This document shows, one piece after another, positions 61,092-64,000 of a stretch of 64,000 nucleotides of DNA. The notes beneath the pieces were generated by a model. It had not been told where the DNA came from. It saw only the letters and a program-made list of their open reading frames with translations, and ran no database searches. Positions within the stretch are counted from its first letter, which is position 1, and each line of letters begins with the position of its first letter. This DNA is from an uncultured Parabacteroides sp. (GTDB lineage: Bacteria; Bacteroidota; Bacteroidia; Bacteroidales; Tannerellaceae), in assembly GCA_944325335.1 (NCBI GenBank), contig CALUZR010000006.1:1-64000 (forward strand). The letters are read 5' to 3'. The position numbers were made by a program, and so were the translations under genes.

Positions 61092-63434
61092 TCAATTCCT
61101 CACCTTCATCCGCTCCTCGCCGATACATATTATATATACGCCCTTCGGCAACGAATAAGACCGAAGTCCCTCCTGTCGTTCACGCTTAAGGATTGTGCCG
61201 TTCATCGTGATAATCATCACCTCTTGCGGTTGTGAAGTATAGATATATAAGTTACCATTCTGCGTGTAAACCTTGATGCCTTCGATATCGGACATGCCTG
61301 TCGGCTCCTCCTCTATCTTCTCCACGCCTTCTACTTTGACGTAGATATCAGCATATACATTGTAGATAATGTACTCGCCTGGCTGCACACCTTCTTCTAC
61401 CTCTTCCCAATAGCCATAAAGACTGCGCTTGAACAGCACCTTTAGGTTCTCCGCATTGTAACCCTCTTCTACTTCCACATAGACGCTTACTTGGTTCCCC
61501 TCCTTTACTACGCCTTTGCTCAAGGAAGCATCCACGCCTTCGCAGACATCCTTGAATTGGATGTTGTAGTAGAGGGGTGTGGGGTCGGGCTTGGGAGCTG
61601 GTTCTTCTTCCTTTGCCTTTACTGAAACATCATAAGTTAATGTACCTTTATAATTTGTACTCTCGTAAGTAACCGTAATAGTTGCTGTTCCTTCTCCCAC
61701 TGGAGTCACCAATGCTTCGCTCTTGATTTCTGTATTCACTTCTCCGGCACGAGTGGAAAGAGTCTCTATTTCTTCTACTGTTGCTATATCGGTATCACTA
61801 CTTACCCATTCCCAATTCCCGTTCTGTTCACTATCCGGCAATCCGGTTATGGTAGCGGTCAATGTGAATGCTGTACCTCCGGCTTCGAGTGTAATTGTCT
61901 GCTCCTGTTCGTCCGGTCGGCTAATCTCTACTTCGCCCGCTTCCACCTCCAAAGTATAAGTCGCTTCGCCGGTATAATTCGGGTCAGCCGATTTTGCCGT
62001 GATCTTTACCTCTCCAACAGCTACCGCCGTTACCGTACCATCTTGTGATACCGTCGCCATATCCGTATTCTCGCTGAAATAAGTTACCGCAAGACCTGTC
62101 GGTTCTACTGTTAATACGTTCTTACATGTTTCACCAACCTTTATCTTCTTGGCATCTTCAGCAAAAGAAAGGATTGCCTCATCTTTCTCGATAGTAAACT
62201 CTACCGTTTCTTCCAATCCCGTATAATTGTCCGTGCTTTCCACTGTCGCTTTCAACACATAATCGCCAGCATCCGTAGGCGCTGTTTCACTATATTCTTT
62301 CGAATCCTTAGGGGCATACGTGAATGAGACTTCGCCGAATTTCGCCGCTCCTGATGGTGTATTGGGCGTTTCATTATATGTCCACCCCTTTATAGTTGGA
62401 GCCGTTATCCATTCGTTCTTGGCTTGCGTAATGTTAAACTTTTTCGTTACTTCATCTCCAAATAAACTACCTATAGGCATAATGGTGATGGTCGCCTCGC
62501 CCGCGTCCGTGTTATTCTCGTAAGTTACCGTGTAATCCTCGCCTTGGGTATATTCTTCTTCTATCGTTTCCGGAAGAGTTATCGTTACCTTCGGAGTTAT
62601 CGCCTCCCCCGTGTAGGTGTAGGAATCCTTCTCTATCACGACCATCTTTTCCGTCAATTTATGTTGCACCGTCCCGCTTATGTTTTCGGCTCCCGTAATC
62701 GAGCCGCCCGTCTCCACGCGGATGGCGCCGGCACCCTTCAGCTCACCTTCAACCGTCAGCTCACCGTTAACCGTCAGCGTCACGCCTTCCGGCACGGTGA
62801 GCGAGGTGCCTTCGGGAACGTTCAGCGTGTACCCCTCCGGAATCGTCAGGTCGACCGGCAGCTCGGGGGCGTCCTGGACCTGTGCCTCTTTCGCGTCATT
62901 CACGAAGACGAAACCCGCATCATAAGCGCTCTCCGGAACATTTCCCCGAACCTTTGCCTCCGGTCCGATGATAAGAGTGCCATCGTTCATTAGGATATTC
63001 CCGTTCAGGTTGATTGTCCCGCCGGTGATTGCCACAGTGGAGGATTTATCCCCCGAGATGGCAGGCTCTGAGGACATTCCATCGCTTCTTATTGTCAGCC
63101 AGCCCTCTCCGGAAATAAAAAGGGAAGAGTTAGTAAGACTGATACCCTTCGACATATTCCCTCCGTAAGTGATGGTGTTGTTTAGACCTTCTTCCAATAC
63201 CAAGTTAAGGGTAGTATTATTCTCCAAATTCATGGCTTTGCTGTTTGGTTTTGACATTGTAATCGTCACACCGCTGAATGTCATCTCGTGTTTACCGCCT
63301 TGTATACGTTGTATACGGATAGCAAAGTCGCCGGGGCCTTCTCCGTCATTGAAGCTTCCGGTGACTCTGTAGTCGGTGTTTTCTTGGTTAATAATAAGGG
63401 GGTTACCATTATTAAGAGGCCGGTCTACTGGCAC
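61092..63434 (-). CDS. Large repeat-domain surface protein, apparently without a usable start (phase-variable OFF or pseudogene)
   Basis: The open frame from the only recognised start (GTG, 63434) gives 780 residues. It has a carbohydrate-binding-like beta-helix start (FSGVTITMSKPNSKAMNLEN, ISGEGWLTIRSDGMS), MBG-like domains (YTYTGEAITPKVTITLPE), Big_2-like repeats (SENTDMATVSQDGTVTAVAV) and a DUF6383-like end (VYTQNGNLYIYTSQPQEVMI to MKVRN). The frame stays open upstream and encodes a good signal peptide (FFTLLLFLLCLPLAAQ, about 63479-63435), but no ATG, GTG or TTG lies between it and an in-frame stop at 63611. An ATG at 63679 is in another frame across an AAGC tract. The product would be exported or surface-anchored. 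Confidence 0.75.
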   Translation of the reverse strand: MPVDRPLNNGNPLIINQENTDYRVTGSFNDGEGPGDFAIRIQRIQGGKHEMTFSGVTITMSKPNSKAMNLENNTTLNLVLEEGLNNTITYGGNMSKGISLTNSSLFISGEGWLTIRSDGMSSEPAISGDKSSTVAITGGTINLNGNILMNDGTLIIGPEAKVRGNVPESAYDAGFVFVNDAKEAQVQDAPELPVDLTIPEGYTLNVPEGTSLTVPEGVTLTVNGELTVEGELKGAGAIRVETGGSITGAENISGTVQHKLTEKMVVIEKDSYTYTGEAITPKVTITLPETIEEEYTQGEDYTVTYENNTDAGEATITIMPIGSLFGDEVTKKFNITQAKNEWITAPTIKGWTYNETPNTPSGAAKFGEVSFTYAPKDSKEYSETAPTDAGDYVLKATVESTDNYTGLEETVEFTIEKDEAILSFAEDAKKIKVGETCKNVLTVEPTGLAVTYFSENTDMATVSQDGTVTAVAVGEVKITAKSADPNYTGEATYTLEVEAGEVEISRPDEQEQTITLEAGGTAFTLTATITGLPDSEQNGNWEWVSSDTDIATVEEIETLSTRAGEVNTEIKSEALVTPVGEGTATITVTYESTNYKGTLTYDVSVKAKEEEPAPKPDPTPLYYNIQFKDVCEGVDASLSKGVVKEGNQVSVYVEVEEGYNAENLKVLFKRSLYGYWEEVEEGVQPGEYIIYNVYADIYVKVEGVEKIEEEPTGMSDIEGIKVYTQNGNLYIYTSQPQEVMIITMNGTILKRERQEGLRSYSLPKGVYIICIGEERMKVRN

Positions 63435-63476
63435 TTGCGCTGCGAGCGGGAGGCAAAGCAGGAAAAGTAACAGGGT

Positions 63477-63524
63477 AAAAAAAGCCCGCGCGTAGTGTCG
63501 GTTCTCGACACCCCGTCCGGGCTT
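63477..63524 (-). terminator. Intrinsic-terminator-like hairpin ahead of the surface-protein body
   Basis: On the minus strand GCCCGGACGGGGTGTCG and CGACACTACGCGCGGGC pair (outer AAGCCCG/CGGGC, inner GTGTCG/CGACAC, loop AGAAC) and seven Ts follow. It could end the transcript of the upstream glutamate dehydrogenase copy or act as an attenuator of the surface-protein gene, whose signal-peptide codons begin inside it. Confidence 0.7.
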
Positions 63525-63538
63525 CTCGTTATACCTTA

Positions 63539-63679
<141 letters not shown>

Positions 63680-63701
63680 GCTTATTTTGTTGTTGATGCG
63701 C

Positions 63702-63732
63702 CAAAGGTACGATTTGTTTTTGTTTCCTACAA
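63702..63732 (-). promoter_or_regulatory. Promoter ahead of the AAGC leader
   Basis: TTG at 63732-63730, a 20-base spacer and TACCTTTG at 63709-63702 on the minus strand. Transcription would begin near 63696, about 17 bases before the ATG at 63679. It lies between the gdhA copy and the tract. Confidence 0.55.
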
Positions 63733-63748
63733 CCAAATGACGATTTTT

Positions 63749-64000
63749 TTACACAATTCCTTGTGCCATCATCGCACGTGCCACCTTCATGAACCCGGCG
63801 ATATTGGCGCCCTTCACGTAGTTAACGTAATCGCCTTCCTTGCCATGCGCCACGCACTGGCCGTGGATATCGCTCATAATCTGGTGCAAACGCGCATCCA
63901 CCTCGGCTGCAGACCAGGAGATATGCATGGCGTTTTGCGTCATTTCCAAACCAGAGGTCGCTACACCACCTGCATTCACCGCCTTGCCCGGCGCAAAGAG
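63749..64000 (-). CDS. Glutamate dehydrogenase, second copy, C-terminal fragment
   Basis: The last 83 or so codons are visible; the start is beyond the right edge. FAPGKAVNAGGVATSGLEMT, then YVNYVKGANIAGFMKVARAM and AQGIV match the C-terminus of the gdhA copy at 54228-55562 but differ at many positions (for example HISWSAAEVDARLHQIM against KLSWSSEEVDQKLKDIM), so this is an old paralogue and not a recent duplication. The two may differ in cofactor or regulation. Confidence 0.88.
   Translation of the reverse strand, partial: LFAPGKAVNAGGVATSGLEMTQNAMHISWSAAEVDARLHQIMSDIHGQCVAHGKEGDYVNYVKGANIAGFMKVARAMMAQGIV

Overview
The window reads as chromosome of a gut-type Bacteroidales, most probably Parabacteroides or a close relative. 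The evidence is indirect: promoters follow the Bacteroidota pattern (a TTTG-like -33 box, about 20 bases, then TAnnTTTG), there is a SusC/SusD pair, a GH92 mannosidase, a type IX secretion type-B sorting domain, a DUF6383-like C-terminus, HU-like proteins of the DUF4469 kind, and a succinate/propionate-type carboxyltransferase. No rRNA, tRNA, CRISPR array, phage or insertion sequence was recognised.

Layout. 1-2.4 kb: the start of a HipBA toxin-antitoxin pair, a GIY-YIG/DUF4357 protein and a YqiA-like esterase. 2.5-5 kb: a small membrane protein, lipB and a GNAT-fold protein. 5.0-12.6 kb: a tightly packed fatty-acid/polyene-type cluster (FabB-like ketosynthase, carrier protein, two hot-dog dehydratases, CrtI-like oxidoreductase, FabG, thioesterase, DUF5686 outer-membrane protein) ending in a strong terminator. 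12.7-18 kb, minus strand: an HU-like gene, then a probable operon (type-B sorted secreted protein, lytic transglycosylase, yicC, gmk, small membrane protein, nadD). 18-30.7 kb: an MFS transporter divergent from nadE, then susD, susC and a DPP-IV-like peptidase (a probable peptide-uptake locus), and a second HU-like gene. 30.9-35.2 kb: xylB-xylA-xylE. 35.6-38.5 kb: ruvX-def-carboxyltransferase-biotin carrier. 38.6-45.3 kb: initiating sugar-phosphate transferase, OmpA-type protein, rfbA, GH92 mannosidase and a ParE-type toxin-antitoxin pair. 46.1-53.2 kb: phenylacetate-CoA ligase plus ACT protein, a receiver/PEP-synthase-like hybrid, and an AmgK-RapZ fusion with MurU (muramic acid recycling). 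53.6-64 kb: AraC-type regulator, gdhA, ileS, exported flavodoxin, flavin reductase, a large repeat-domain surface protein, and the end of a second gdhA.

The most unusual content is between the genes. Five sequence-unrelated families of phased palindromic arrays occur: a 118-bp element in four dispersed copies with 21-bp internal units; a TACGTA array with 22-23 bp spacing; a 22-bp array; and two arrays with a 41-bp period. Two of them lie upstream of the two HU-like genes and one just upstream of the AraC-type gene. The second highlight is an (AAGC)n tract of nearly 14 units ahead of the large surface protein. Reading frames either side are out of register by one base, so the gene looks like a phase-variable locus caught in the OFF state, or a pseudogene, with an intrinsic-terminator-like hairpin in the same leader. 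A probable non-coding RNA with its own promoter and terminator lies at 45.7-46.0 kb.
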